From contig NZ_JAMTCF010000005.1 in assembly GCF_024171695.1 (NCBI RefSeq), positions 372,001 to 436,000 of the forward strand: a stretch of 64,000 nucleotides of DNA. The letters run 5' to 3'. The DNA comes from Actinosynnema pretiosum (GTDB taxonomy: Bacteria; Actinomycetota; Actinomycetes; Mycobacteriales; Pseudonocardiaceae). Position 1 is the first letter of the stretch. Every line of letters starts with the position of its first letter. The translations under genes and the position numbers were made by a program. This document shows positions 1 through 8,120 of this stretch, piece after piece. The notes below the pieces were generated by a model. The model did no database searches and was not told the DNA's origin. It worked only from the letters and a program-made list of their open reading frames with translations.

Positions 1-16
1 AGCGGGTTTCCGGGTC

Positions 17-39
17 GGGCGGCCCGCACCGGGCCGCCC
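17..39 (-). terminator. Hairpin terminator after HEAT-repeat gene
   Basis: A perfect 10-bp GC stem (GGGCGGCCCG paired with CGGGCCGCCC) closes a 3-nt loop 20 bp beyond the stop codon of the minus-strand gene. There is no U tract, which is common for actinomycete terminators. Confidence 0.5.
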
Positions 40-58
40 GCTCGTCACCCCATCGCCG

Positions 59-1956
59 TCACCCCATGGCCGTCAGGGCCGCGTCGCAAGCCCGGAGCAG
101 GGCCAGGTCGCGGGGGACCTGGTCGCTGCTCCACACGTTCGACACCGCCGTGTGCCTGCGCACCTGCCCCAGCTCCGCGCGCAGCAGCGGCCCGGCGGAC
201 GCCGCGCGGGGGCCCAGCTCCGCGAAGCAGCGGGCCACCTGCGACCGCGCGTACCGGTTCTCCGCCCAGACCCGGCTCAGCACGTCGACGTGCGCCTCAC
301 CGGCCACCCGCCACAGCGCCTGCGCCACGCGCAGCTCCACCCACACGTTCCCCTTGCCGCGCAACGCTTCTCGCAGCGCGGGGCGCGCGGACCCCGCCTC
401 GGACCCGAGCTCGGCCAGCGCGTCCGCCGCGTCCGCCGCGCGGTGGTGGTCCGCCCCGGCCAGGTGGCGCAGCAGCACCGGCAGCACCGGCCCGGCGTCC
501 GCCGTCACGCGCCACAGCGCCCGCGCGGCGGCCAGCTCCACCGGCGGCCGTCCGTCGTCCAGCAGCCCGAGCAGGACCGGAGCCGCCGCCGACGCGGACG
601 GGCCGATCGCGCCGAGCGCGTCCACCACCTCGGGTTCCGGCGGCAGCGCCAGCAGGTCCGGCACGGCCACGGCCGCAGCCTCGCCGATCCGCCCAGCGCG
701 CCCGCCGCCCAGAGCAGGCGCGGGTCCCGCAGGCGCGCGCGGAACAGCGGGACGAAGTCCGCCGCGACCGGTCCGTACGCGCCGATCAGACCACCGATGC
801 CCCTGGGCGGCTCGGGTCGCTCCAGCGCCCGCCGCAGCGCCGGGAGCGCGCGCTCGTCCAGCAGCCCCACGAGAGCCCGCAGCACCGGGCCGGGGGACTG
901 GGCCCGGTTGGCCTCCGCCACCGGTTGTTCGGCGTCCAGGGCGCGGGCCAGCGCGTCGGCTGCGGGGGCGGCCAGCTCGTCCCAGTGCTCCAGGGCCTTC
1001 GCCGCCCGCACGGCCGTCGCGGGGTCGTCCAGTTGGTCGCCGACCAGCGCGACCAGCTCCCGGTAGTCGCCGCGCCAGCGGGACACCAGCACCGACGCGG
1101 GCCCCAGCGCGTCCCCGCGCGCCTCCCGGCTCGGGGAGCGCAGCAGCGAGGTCAGCAGCCCGATCCGCTCGACCACCCGGTCGTCCAGCGTCGTGCTCAG
1201 GTCCCTGATCAGCCCCGCCCGGTGCGGGAACCCGCCCTCCCGCTCGCGCGGCGCGTCGGTGGGGAACCCGGCGGGCGGCTCGGGGCGCGCGTCGGCGTCG
1301 TAGAGCGCCGGCAGCGGCGACGCGAGGTCGGCAGGCAGCTCGGCCGGGGCGAGACGGGCGAGCTGGGCCAGCGCCGAGGCGGCCCGCACCGGGTCGTCCT
1401 GACCGGTCAGACCGGCCAGCCACGCCACGACCCCGGCCCGGTCGACGCCCTTCCGATCGGCCAGCGCCCCCACGCTCTCCACGATCGCCAGGCGCGCCTC
1501 GGGATCACCCTCCTCGGGCAGCCGCGCGCGCAGCGCCGCGACCACCGGGCGCGCGTCGCCCCCGCACACCCGCAGCACCGGCGGCACGGCGCGGCGCACG
1601 CGCGGGTCCCCGTCGTCCAGCAGCCCGAGGAACAACCCCCTGGCCGCGCCCACCTCGCGGCAGCACTCGTCATCGATCCCGTCCCCCACCTCGGCGTAGG
1701 AGGCGAGCAGCCCCAGAACCCCGTCCCTGCCAGGACTTCCGGCGGCGACGGCCTCCAGCAGTAACGGGATCGTGGCGACCGTGCACTCGTACACGTCGCC
1801 CTGGTGGTGCACCGTCCCGTACATCCCCTCCAGCGCGCTCTCCCGCACCGCCGGGTCCGGGTCCACCAGCCCCCGCAGCAGGTCCGGCACCTCGGTCGCC
1901 GGCCCGTAGGCGTGCTCCATCGACGCCCAGTCGACCTCGTCCAAACCCTCGAACAC
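59..1956 (-). pseudogene. HEAT-repeat protein, interrupted by one frameshift
   Basis: This is an alpha-solenoid protein built of HEAT-like repeats (recurring patterns such as DPAVRESALEG and ALRALVGLLDERALPALRRAL), a scaffold for protein-protein contacts. No catalytic motif is visible. The GTG start at 1956 (VFEGLDEVDW) is chosen because AGGGGG lies 9 nt upstream. Reading is intact to about position 700 (LLWAAGALGG). It then continues only in the neighbouring frame from RIGEAAAVAVPDLL to the stop at 59. Repeat character continues across the junction, so one base is missing near 689-694 in a GC run. This may be a sequencing error, a real inactivating mutation or a -1 slip. Corrected length is about 632 residues. 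It is a single-gene unit. Confidence 0.75.
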
Positions 1957-2050
1957 GTGCGGATTCCCCCTGCGCGCCAGCGGAACCCGCCGGGACGGGC
2001 GGGTTTCGGGCCACGGTAACCGGCGCCCCTGACACAAACGCCCCGCGCCG

Positions 2051-3211
2051 CTACCCCAGCACCCGCCGTCCCGCCGCCAGCAGCGCCGCGTCCTCCTGCG
2101 GCGGGTGCACGCGCACGCACAGCACGTCCCGCAGGTGCCGCTCCAGCGGGTTCCGCCGGGACAGCGCCGGGTTCCCCAGCGCGGCCACCGCCGTCTGCAC
2201 CGCCGCGACCACCGCCCGCGCGATCGACGCCTTGACCACCGGCAGCTGCGGCAGCACCGACGCGTCCCCGGCCTCCACCCGGAGCAGGGCCCCGTGCAGC
2301 AGTGTCTCCGCCACCGCGACCTGCGCCTCCACCTCCCCGGCCACCACCTGGATCCGCTCGGTCGTCGCGATCGGCCTCCCCAGCCCCGCCGGGACCCGCG
2401 CGCGGGCGAAGTCCGCGAACGCCGTCCTGGCCGCCCGCGCCACCCCCACGTACAGCGCCGAGTGCGCGAACCCGCCCGGCCCGGTGGTCGCGGCCGGATC
2501 GCGGTACGCGCCGTCCGCGTCGCGCGGGATCTCCACGAACGCCTCCTCCGGCAGCTCGACGTCCCGGTACACCACGTCGTGCGTGTTGGAGGCCCGCAAC
2601 CCCAGGTGGTCCCACGTCTCGACCCACTCGATGCCCGGCAGGTCCGCCGCGACCAGCGCGTGCCCGACCCTCGGCGTCTCCACGCCCGGCTCCCGCGCCA
2701 CCACCCACACCACGTGGTAGGCCAGCGCGGAACCCCCGGTGGCGTAAGCCTTCCGGCCGTTGAGCACCCACCCCGACGTGGTGCGCCGCAACGTCGTCGC
2801 GGGCAGCCCGCCGCGCGCGGGCGCGCCCAGCTCCGGCTCGGCCCGCACCGCGTTCACCGGCGCGGGCCCGTGCGCCGAGCGCTCCAGCACGTCCGCGTAC
2901 AGCTTCTCCGGCCAGTGCGGGCGCGCGGCCTCGGAAGCGTGCGCCACCAGGGTGTTCGCCGCGATCAGCGCCACCGACGGATCACCCTCGCCCAGCGCGG
3001 TCAGCACCCGCGCCACGTCCCGGTGCCCCAGCTCGGGGCCGCCGTGCCGCCGCGCCACCGACGCGGTCAGCAACCCGGCCCGGTGCGCGACCTCCAAGCC
3101 CCGCACCGGGATCGCGCCGCTGCGGTCGTACTCCTCGGCGGTCGCCGCGACCTCCGCCGTCACCGCCGCGAGCGCGCCCTCCGACAGGTCGGGCGCCGGG
3201 AACCCCGTCAC
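2051..3211 (-). CDS. Acyl-CoA dehydrogenase-family flavoprotein (SfnC/DszC-like)
   Basis: The 386-residue protein has the acyl-CoA dehydrogenase fold: an N-terminal helical part (GLLTASVARRHGGPELGHRD), a central beta domain (WVLNGRKAYATGGSALAYHV and TWDHLGLRASNTHDVVYRDV) and a C-terminal four-helix part. Members beside SsuD/LLM monooxygenases are usually FMN/FAD monooxygenases for organosulfur compounds rather than beta-oxidation enzymes. The GTG start at 3211 overlaps the stop of the upstream monooxygenase gene as GTGA, so the two are translationally coupled. It is probably supplied with reduced flavin by the reductase at 5626. The substrate is not readable from sequence. Confidence 0.85.
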   Translation of the reverse strand: MTGFPAPDLSEGALAAVTAEVAATAEEYDRSGAIPVRGLEVAHRAGLLTASVARRHGGPELGHRDVARVLTALGEGDPSVALIAANTLVAHASEAARPHWPEKLYADVLERSAHGPAPVNAVRAEPELGAPARGGLPATTLRRTTSGWVLNGRKAYATGGSALAYHVVWVVAREPGVETPRVGHALVAADLPGIEWVETWDHLGLRASNTHDVVYRDVELPEEAFVEIPRDADGAYRDPAATTGPGGFAHSALYVGVARAARTAFADFARARVPAGLGRPIATTERIQVVAGEVEAQVAVAETLLHGALLRVEAGDASVLPQLPVVKASIARAVVAAVQTAVAALGNPALSRRNPLERHLRDVLCVRVHPPQEDAALLAAGRRVLG

Positions 3212-4422
3212 CGCCCCGCCTCCGCGAACCGGCGGTAGTCCTCGCCGTAGTTGCCCAGGTGCTCGGCCTGGAGCCTGCCGCGGGTGCCGGTGGCCGCGCG
3301 GTGCGCGAGTTCCTGCCGCACCAGGGGAAGCACGTGCTTCCCGTAGTCCACCGCGTCCGCGAGCGTGTCGTACCCCCGGATGCTCACCAGGTCCGCGCCC
3401 CGGTCCACGTAGTCCAGGATCGCCGCCGCCACCGTCTCGGGCGAGCCGACCAGCGCCGTCGACGCCCCGGCCGCGTTCGTCACCGCCGCCGTCCTGGTCC
3501 ACAGCGCCCGGTCGTACAGCTCCGACCGCTCGGCGAACGACAGCGCCCGCTGCGACCCGACGTTCTGCGGCGCGTGCCGGTGGTGCACCTGCTTGCCGTA
3601 CGCGGACTTCGCGAACGTGTCCCCGATCCTCGCCACGTACTCGTGCGCCTTGCGCCACGCCAGCTCGTCCGTCTCGGCGACGATCGGCCGGAACGTCACC
3701 CAGATCCTCGGCAGCACCGTGCGCCCGGCGGCGCGCGCGATCGCGTGCACCCGCTCGATCTCACCGCGCAGGTCGTCCAGCGGCTCGCCCCAGAAGCTGA
3801 ACACGTCCGCCCGCTCGCCGCCCACCTGGAACGCCTGGTCGGACTGGCCGCCGATGGAGATCGGGATCGTGTCGCCGTGCGGGGCGAAACCGGGGCCGAA
3901 GTCGTCGAACCGGTAGAACTCGCCCTCGTGGCCGAACGGCGCCCGCTCGCCCCACGCCCGGCGCAGCAGGTCGATGTACTCGGCGGTGCGCGCGTAGCGG
4001 CGGTCTTTCGGCAGGTAGTCGCCCTGCCTCGCCTGCTCGGCGTCGCTGCCGCCGGAGATCAGGTGCACCACCGCCCTGCCCTCGGTGAGCTGGTCCAGCG
4101 TCGCCAGCTTCTGCGCCGCCACCAGGGGGAACGTGGTGTTCGGCCGCAGCGCCACGATCGGCTTGATCCGCTCGGTGAGCTGGCCGACGGCCGAGGCCAC
4201 GACGAACGAGTCGGCGCTGTTCGAGCCGTAGGGCAGCAGCGTGTAGTCGTAGCCGCCGTCCTCCAGCGCCCGCACGTACTCCCGGAAGTAGCCGAGGTCG
4301 ATCCCCCTGGTGGGAACGGGGTTCAGCTCGGTGGACGGGTTCAGGTGCGAGAGGCTGATGAACTCGACCCCCCGCGCCGCGGTGTCGGGGATCTGCTGGG
4401 TGAAGACGGGTGCGCTGGTCAC
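3208..4422 (-). CDS. LLM-class FMNH2-dependent monooxygenase, SsuD-like
   Basis: This 404-residue protein is a bacterial-luciferase-like TIM barrel. Typical family segments are FISLSHLNPS, YDYTLLPYGSNSADSF, TLDQLTEGRAVVHLISGG, GDYLPKDRRYARTAEYIDLL and ISIGGQSDQA. The FSFWGEPLDDLRGEIERV stretch corresponds to the TWGEP region of alkanesulfonate monooxygenase. The expected reaction is FMNH2- and O2-dependent cleavage of a C-S bond in an alkanesulfonate or related organosulfur compound, releasing sulfite. It starts with GTG at 4422 preceded by GGGGAC and overlaps the next gene as GTGA. A LysR gene lies upstream and a flavin reductase is divergent, the usual sulfur-scavenging arrangement. The exact substrate is inferred. 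Confidence 0.88.
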   Translation of the reverse strand: MTSAPVFTQQIPDTAARGVEFISLSHLNPSTELNPVPTRGIDLGYFREYVRALEDGGYDYTLLPYGSNSADSFVVASAVGQLTERIKPIVALRPNTTFPLVAAQKLATLDQLTEGRAVVHLISGGSDAEQARQGDYLPKDRRYARTAEYIDLLRRAWGERAPFGHEGEFYRFDDFGPGFAPHGDTIPISIGGQSDQAFQVGGERADVFSFWGEPLDDLRGEIERVHAIARAAGRTVLPRIWVTFRPIVAETDELAWRKAHEYVARIGDTFAKSAYGKQVHHRHAPQNVGSQRALSFAERSELYDRALWTRTAAVTNAAGASTALVGSPETVAAAILDYVDRGADLVSIRGYDTLADAVDYGKHVLPLVRQELAHRAATGTRGRLQAEHLGNYGEDYRRFAEAGR

Positions 4423-4514
4423 GTCCCCGAACGTATGGGCCGGTCTCGGCGGGCGTCCAAGACAAGAGCGCGATGGGTTCCGATAGTGCCGCGTTATGTT
4501 CCCCGGCAAGGGGA
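4423..4514 (-). promoter_or_regulatory. Probable promoter of the monooxygenase pair
   Basis: The 92-bp gap between the LysR stop and the monooxygenase start is relatively AT-containing. On the minus strand it carries TTGGAC followed 19 nt later by TACGTT, just before the GTG. An own promoter used by the LysR protein is plausible; the boxes are weak matches. Confidence 0.3.
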
Positions 4515-5426
4515 TCACGCGCCCTGGGCCGCCGCCGTGCCGTGCGCGCCCGCGCCGGGCACGAGCTGCAGGTGGGGCCGCTGCGCGAAGAAGTCCACGC
4601 CCGCGCTCAGCGCCGCCCGCTCCACGTCCGCGTCCAGCCCGCGCCGCGACACCATGCGCAGGTGCGTGGTCCCGGCCTCCGGCAGGTCCGAGCACACCAC
4701 GAGCCCCTGCGGGCGCGACCCGGCGTTGGGCAGCAGCGCCACCCCCAACCCGGCCCGCACCCCGGCCAGCACCCCCTCCAGGGTCGTGGACTGCGCGGTC
4801 ACCTGGACCTGGTGCCCCTCGCCGGTCAGCACGGACAGCGCCCGCTCCCGCAACCCGCACGGCTCCTCGAACGCGACCAGCGGCCACGTCCCGCTCGCGC
4901 CGTCCGGCTGCCACCCGCGCGCCGCGTACCACACCAGCGGCAGCCGTCCCACCAGGTGACCGGGCCCCTGGCCGCCGGGGTCGAGCACGAACGCGAAGTC
5001 CACCGCGCCCTTGTGCACCGACTCGGCGAGCTGCGTGGACCGCCCGATCTCGAACCGCGTCGAGCAGTCCGGGAACGCCTCCCGCAGCGCCCTGATCATC
5101 TCCGGCAGCACCTGGCCCGCGCTGTGCTCGGTCGACCCGACCACGATCGTCCGCTCCGGACGGGCCTCCAGCCTGCGCAGCGACGCGTCGTGCACCTCGA
5201 TGATCCGCCTCGCCTCGGCCAGCACCCGCTCGCCCTCGTGCGTGAACCGCATGTTCCGGCCGTCCCGCTCGAAGAGCTTGCGCTTGAGCCCGCGCTCCAG
5301 CAGCCGCACGTGCTGGCTGAGCGCGGGCTGGCTGATGTGCCTGACCGCGGCGGCCTTGCCGAACCCACCGCACTCGGCGATCGCGACCAGTGTCCGCAGG
5401 TGTTCGAGGTCGAGTGAGTTCGCCAT
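4515..5426 (-). CDS. LysR-family transcriptional regulator
   Basis: The 303-residue protein has an N-terminal winged helix (LDLEHLRTLVAIAECGGFGKAAAVRHISQPALSQHVRLLERGLKRKLFERD spans roughly residues 5-55, quoted here only in outline: FGKAAAVRHISQPALSQHV is the recognition helix region). A LysR substrate-binding domain follows (IVVGSTEHSAGQVLPEMI onward). ATG at 5426 is the natural start. It lies upstream of the monooxygenase genes on the same strand and divergent from the flavin reductase, so it is the likely activator of this module, perhaps responding to sulfur status as CysB-type proteins do. The ligand is unknown. Confidence 0.88.
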   Translation of the reverse strand: MANSLDLEHLRTLVAIAECGGFGKAAAVRHISQPALSQHVRLLERGLKRKLFERDGRNMRFTHEGERVLAEARRIIEVHDASLRRLEARPERTIVVGSTEHSAGQVLPEMIRALREAFPDCSTRFEIGRSTQLAESVHKGAVDFAFVLDPGGQGPGHLVGRLPLVWYAARGWQPDGASGTWPLVAFEEPCGLRERALSVLTGEGHQVQVTAQSTTLEGVLAGVRAGLGVALLPNAGSRPQGLVVCSDLPEAGTTHLRMVSRRGLDADVERAALSAGVDFFAQRPHLQLVPGAGAHGTAAAQGA

Positions 5427-5625
5427 GCCGACGATTAGAGCCGACGGGGGCGGTGGTGGGACACGCCTGCCGGCATGTGGGACTCGCCCGCGCCACCCCT
5501 TGACCCGGATCGATCCATCGCACTCCCGCATGGGAAGCGATCGAGGAACGCTCTTGGACGCGGCGAGCGGGGTCCGGCGAGGGTGGGGTGGACCTGCGGG
5601 GTCGGAACCGGGGAGGGGAGCGCCG

Positions 5626-6228
5626 ATGGGCCACGAGGCCGCACGCGAACGGGCGGGGCTGCTGGAGCGCGGACTCGCCCCACCGCCGGACCCCGCGAGC
5701 CCGTTGAACCCCACGAGCCCGCCGGACCCCACGAGACCGCCAGCCCCGACGAGCCCGCTGGACCCGACGAGCCTGCGAGCCGCGTTCGGCGCGTTCCCGA
5801 GCGGGGTCGTGGCGGTGGCGGCGGAGGTGGACGGCGGGCTGGTGGGCCTGTGCGCGAGCTCCTTCACGGCGGTGTCCCTCGACCCGCCCCTGGTGTCGTT
5901 CTCGATCGCCACCGGTTCCCGCACGTGGCCGTCCCTGCGCCGGGCCGACCGCATCGGCGTGACCGTCCTGGCCGACCACCACGGCCCGGCGGCCCGCAGG
6001 CTGGCGGGCCCGGCGGAGTCCCGCTTCACCGGCCTGGACGCGGTGGTGGGGGAGGGCGGCGCGGTCACGCTGGCGGACGGCGTCGCCTGGTTCGAGACGT
6101 CGCTGGAGCGCGGCGTGGAGGCGGGCGACCACACGATCGTCCTGCTGCGCCTGCACTCGGCCGCGCACACCCCCGGAACCCCGCTCGTGTTCCACCGCAG
6201 CGGTTTCGGCCTGCGCGCGGCTCCCTAG
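5626..6228 (+). CDS. Flavin reductase family protein
   Basis: The 200-residue protein carries the flavin reductase-like split-barrel domain: LRAAFGAFPSGVVAVAAEV, LCASSFTAVSLDPPLVSFSI, RTWPSLRRADRIGVTVLA. It reduces FMN or FAD with NAD(P)H and feeds reduced flavin to two-component monooxygenases such as the one at 3208. The ATG at 5626 is preceded by GGAGGGGAG with 5 nt spacing; longer upstream in-frame sequence has no such site. The N-terminal about 45 residues are an atypical proline-rich tail with a repeated PTSPxD hexapeptide ahead of the domain. It is divergent from the LysR gene. Confidence 0.85.
   Translation: MGHEAARERAGLLERGLAPPPDPASPLNPTSPPDPTRPPAPTSPLDPTSLRAAFGAFPSGVVAVAAEVDGGLVGLCASSFTAVSLDPPLVSFSIATGSRTWPSLRRADRIGVTVLADHHGPAARRLAGPAESRFTGLDAVVGEGGAVTLADGVAWFETSLERGVEAGDHTIVLLRLHSAAHTPGTPLVFHRSGFGLRAAP
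5690..5775 (+). repeat. 18-bp degenerate repeat coding PTSPxD
   Basis: About four to five tandem 18-bp units encode hexapeptides DPASPLN, PTSPPD, PTRPPA, PTSPLD and PTS inside the reading frame of the flavin reductase, forming a flexible proline-rich N-terminal tail. Confidence 0.6.
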
Positions 6229-6237
6229 ACTCCGGGG

Positions 6238-6597
6238 ATGTCCACGAGCAGCGCCCCCGAACCGCGACCGCGACCACTCAGCGAGTGCGAGGACGTCTAC
6301 GACGTGCTGCGCGAGATCGCGCTCAGGCCGCGCATGTGGGTCCGCTCGCTGAGCGAGCTGGAGGCCCTGCTGTGGGGCTACGGCACGGCGCTGCAGGTCC
6401 ACGGGATCGCGGAGCCCTACCCCTTCAACAGCAGCCGGGCGTTCTCCGACTGGCTGCGGGCCCGGTTCGGCTGGGGGATGGCCCCCGGCTGGGCGCGCGC
6501 GATCGAGGAGCACGCGGGCGACGAGGAGCCGTTCGAGGTGTTCTTCCGGCTGGTCGAGGAGTACCGGCTCGACCAGCTTCCCGACGCGCGCGCCTGA
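6238..6597 (+). CDS. Hypothetical protein, 119 aa
   Basis: A small acidic soluble protein starts with ATG at 6238 after CCGGGG, 9 bp behind the flavin reductase stop. Visible features are EDVYDVLREIALRPRMWVRSL, LLWGYGTALQVHGI and FSDWLRARFGW. The RPRMW(V)-S-x-x-LEALLWGYG pattern occurs in a group of actinomycete proteins of unknown role. No catalytic motif, signal peptide or membrane segment is seen. The close spacing suggests cotranscription with the reductase, but a functional link to sulfur metabolism is not supported by sequence. Confidence 0.7.
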   Translation: MSTSSAPEPRPRPLSECEDVYDVLREIALRPRMWVRSLSELEALLWGYGTALQVHGIAEPYPFNSSRAFSDWLRARFGWGMAPGWARAIEEHAGDEEPFEVFFRLVEEYRLDQLPDARA

Positions 6598-6614
6598 CAA
6601 CCGTCCACGGTGGA

Positions 6615-6637
6615 CCCGAGGGCACTTCGCCCTCGGG
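6615..6637. terminator. Bidirectional hairpin between convergent genes
   Basis: A perfect 9-bp stem CCCGAGGGC/GCCCTCGGG with a 5-nt loop ACTTC lies between the stops of the gene at 6238 and the convergent gene ending at 6665. It could end transcription from both sides. Confidence 0.6.
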
Positions 6638-6664
6638 CCGCCCCTGACTCGGCCCACCCCGGAC

Positions 6665-7618
6665 TCAGCCCACTCCCGCCCCGGTCAGCGCCCGCGCCAG
6701 CAACCGGTACGACCGCAGCCGGTCCGCCGGGTCGTGCGTCAGCGTGTTCACCACCACCTCCCGCACCCCCAACCCGCCCGCCAGCCCGTCCAGCGCCGCC
6801 GCCACCGCCTCCGGCGTCCCCGACAGCAGCCCCGGCCGGTTCGCCCGCGCGCGGTCCAGCTCCGCCGACGTCCACCGCCACCGCCGCACCCGCTCCGGCG
6901 ACGGCAGCGGCTCGTCGTGCCCCAGGTCGCGGCGCGCCCGCCACAGCAGGAACCCCAGGGCCAGCTCCTCGGCGCGCTCCTCGGACTCCGCCACCACCGC
7001 CCGCACCGCCAGCACCCCGGCCCGCCTGCTCGCCCGGTACCGGGCCAGCGCCGCCTCCGCCAGGTCCGGCACCAGGAAGTGCGCGAAGCAGTACGACACC
7101 CCCAGCCGCACGGCCAGCTCCGCCGACCCCGGACTGGAACCCAGCAACCACAGCGGAACCCCGGAACCCGAACCCCCCGGCCCCAGCGCCGCCAGCAGCT
7201 CCGCGACCTTGCCGGGGAAGTCCGGGCTCGGCCCACCGGCCCGCCCCACCCCGAGGTCGACCCGACCGGGGTGCAGCGCGGCCAGCACCCCGAACACCTC
7301 GGCCACCTTCGCCGCCGGGTAGCGCGGCAGCAGCACCCCGCCGCTGCCCACCCGCACCCGCTCGGTCACCGCCAGCGCCGCGCCCGCCAGCACCCCGCCG
7401 CTGCCCACCCGCACCCGCTCGGTCACCGCCAGCGCCGCGCCCGCCAGCACCTCCGGCGCCCGCCCCGCGAACGCCGCGGACCCGTGGTGCTCGGCCACCC
7501 AGTACCGGTGGTACCCCAGCGCGTCCACCTCCCGCGCCAGCTCCAGCGACGCCCGCAGCGCCTCCGCCCCGGACGACCCCTCGGGGACCGGCGACTGGTC
7601 CAGCACCGACAGCAGCAC
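6665..7618 (-). CDS. MsnO8-type LLM flavoprotein with internal 19-residue duplication
   Basis: A 317-residue luciferase-like oxidoreductase of the MsnO8 type: MLLSVLDQSPVPEGSS, LGYHRYWVAEHHGSAAFAG, AALHPGRVDLGVGRA, PLWLLGSSPGSAELAVRLG. The expected reaction is FMN- or F420-dependent oxidation of an unknown substrate. The segment VLAGAALAVTERVRVGSGG (residues 57-75) is repeated exactly at 76-94, matching a perfect 57-bp DNA duplication. Normal family members have one copy before the LLPRY-like segment. The insertion follows a core barrel strand, so folding may be disturbed. The GTG start at 7618 is preceded by GGGGAGG overlapping the stop of the upstream gene. It is the last gene of a four-gene operon that starts at 10330. 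Confidence 0.82.
   Translation of the reverse strand: MLLSVLDQSPVPEGSSGAEALRASLELAREVDALGYHRYWVAEHHGSAAFAGRAPEVLAGAALAVTERVRVGSGGVLAGAALAVTERVRVGSGGVLLPRYPAAKVAEVFGVLAALHPGRVDLGVGRAGGPSPDFPGKVAELLAALGPGGSGSGVPLWLLGSSPGSAELAVRLGVSYCFAHFLVPDLAEAALARYRASRRAGVLAVRAVVAESEERAEELALGFLLWRARRDLGHDEPLPSPERVRRWRWTSAELDRARANRPGLLSGTPEAVAAALDGLAGGLGVREVVVNTLTHDPADRLRSYRLLARALTGAGVG
7331..7444. repeat. Perfect 57-bp tandem duplication
   Basis: Bases 7331-7387 are repeated without mismatch at 7388-7444, and the next six bases (CAGCAC) start a third copy that breaks off. The unit length is a multiple of three, so the host reading frame stays open. Confidence 0.97.
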
Positions 7619-7621
7619 GGC

Positions 7622-8110
7622 CTACCTCCCCGCCGTCGTCGCGGGCACGATCCGGAAGTCCGCCTGGAACACCAGGTTGTGCAGGTCCGCCGACACGATC
7701 GCGCGCATCGTCGCCTCCTCCGCCTCGGCGTCCGCCGCGCTGAACACGTTCAACGGCCACTCGCCGACCGTCCCGCCGCTCAGGTGCGGGTGGTGGAACC
7801 CGGCCCCGTAGTGGGCCCGGATCACCACCGGCGCGACCCGCGCCCGCGCCTGCTCCGGCCAGGACAGCGCCCACAGCGCCTGCTTGCCGCCGTCCTCGGT
7901 GCCGATCAACCCGGTGGCGGTCACCGAACCCCGCCCCAGCAGCATCCGCGCGTCCAGGTCGGCCAGCACCCGCCGGGCCACCGGGTCGAGCAGGTCGACG
8001 GTGGCCGCGAACAGCTCCTCCTTCGCCCGCCGCGTGGTGGCGGCGCCGCCGTGGTTGCCGTCGCGCAGGTCCGCGAAGTGCCGCAGCAGCGCCTGGTGGT
8101 GGTCGGTCAC
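7622..8110 (-). CDS. Hypothetical protein, 162 aa
   Basis: This soluble protein is not recognised. It begins at GTG 8110 (VTDHHQALLRHFADLRDG), with GAGGAG 6 nt upstream; a GTG at 8137 would overlap the preceding gene and lacks such a site. Visible features are a helical N-terminal third, then a beta-rich part ending LHNLVFQADFRIVPATTAGR. It sits 10 bp after the esterase gene and 3 bp before the LLM flavoprotein gene, so it belongs to that operon and may serve the same pathway. The general SnoaL/NTF2-like size was considered but no convincing motif was found. Confidence 0.7.
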   Translation of the reverse strand: MTDHHQALLRHFADLRDGNHGGAATTRRAKEELFAATVDLLDPVARRVLADLDARMLLGRGSVTATGLIGTEDGGKQALWALSWPEQARARVAPVVIRAHYGAGFHHPHLSGGTVGEWPLNVFSAADAEAEEATMRAIVSADLHNLVFQADFRIVPATTAGR

Positions 8111-8120
8111 GGGGAACTCC

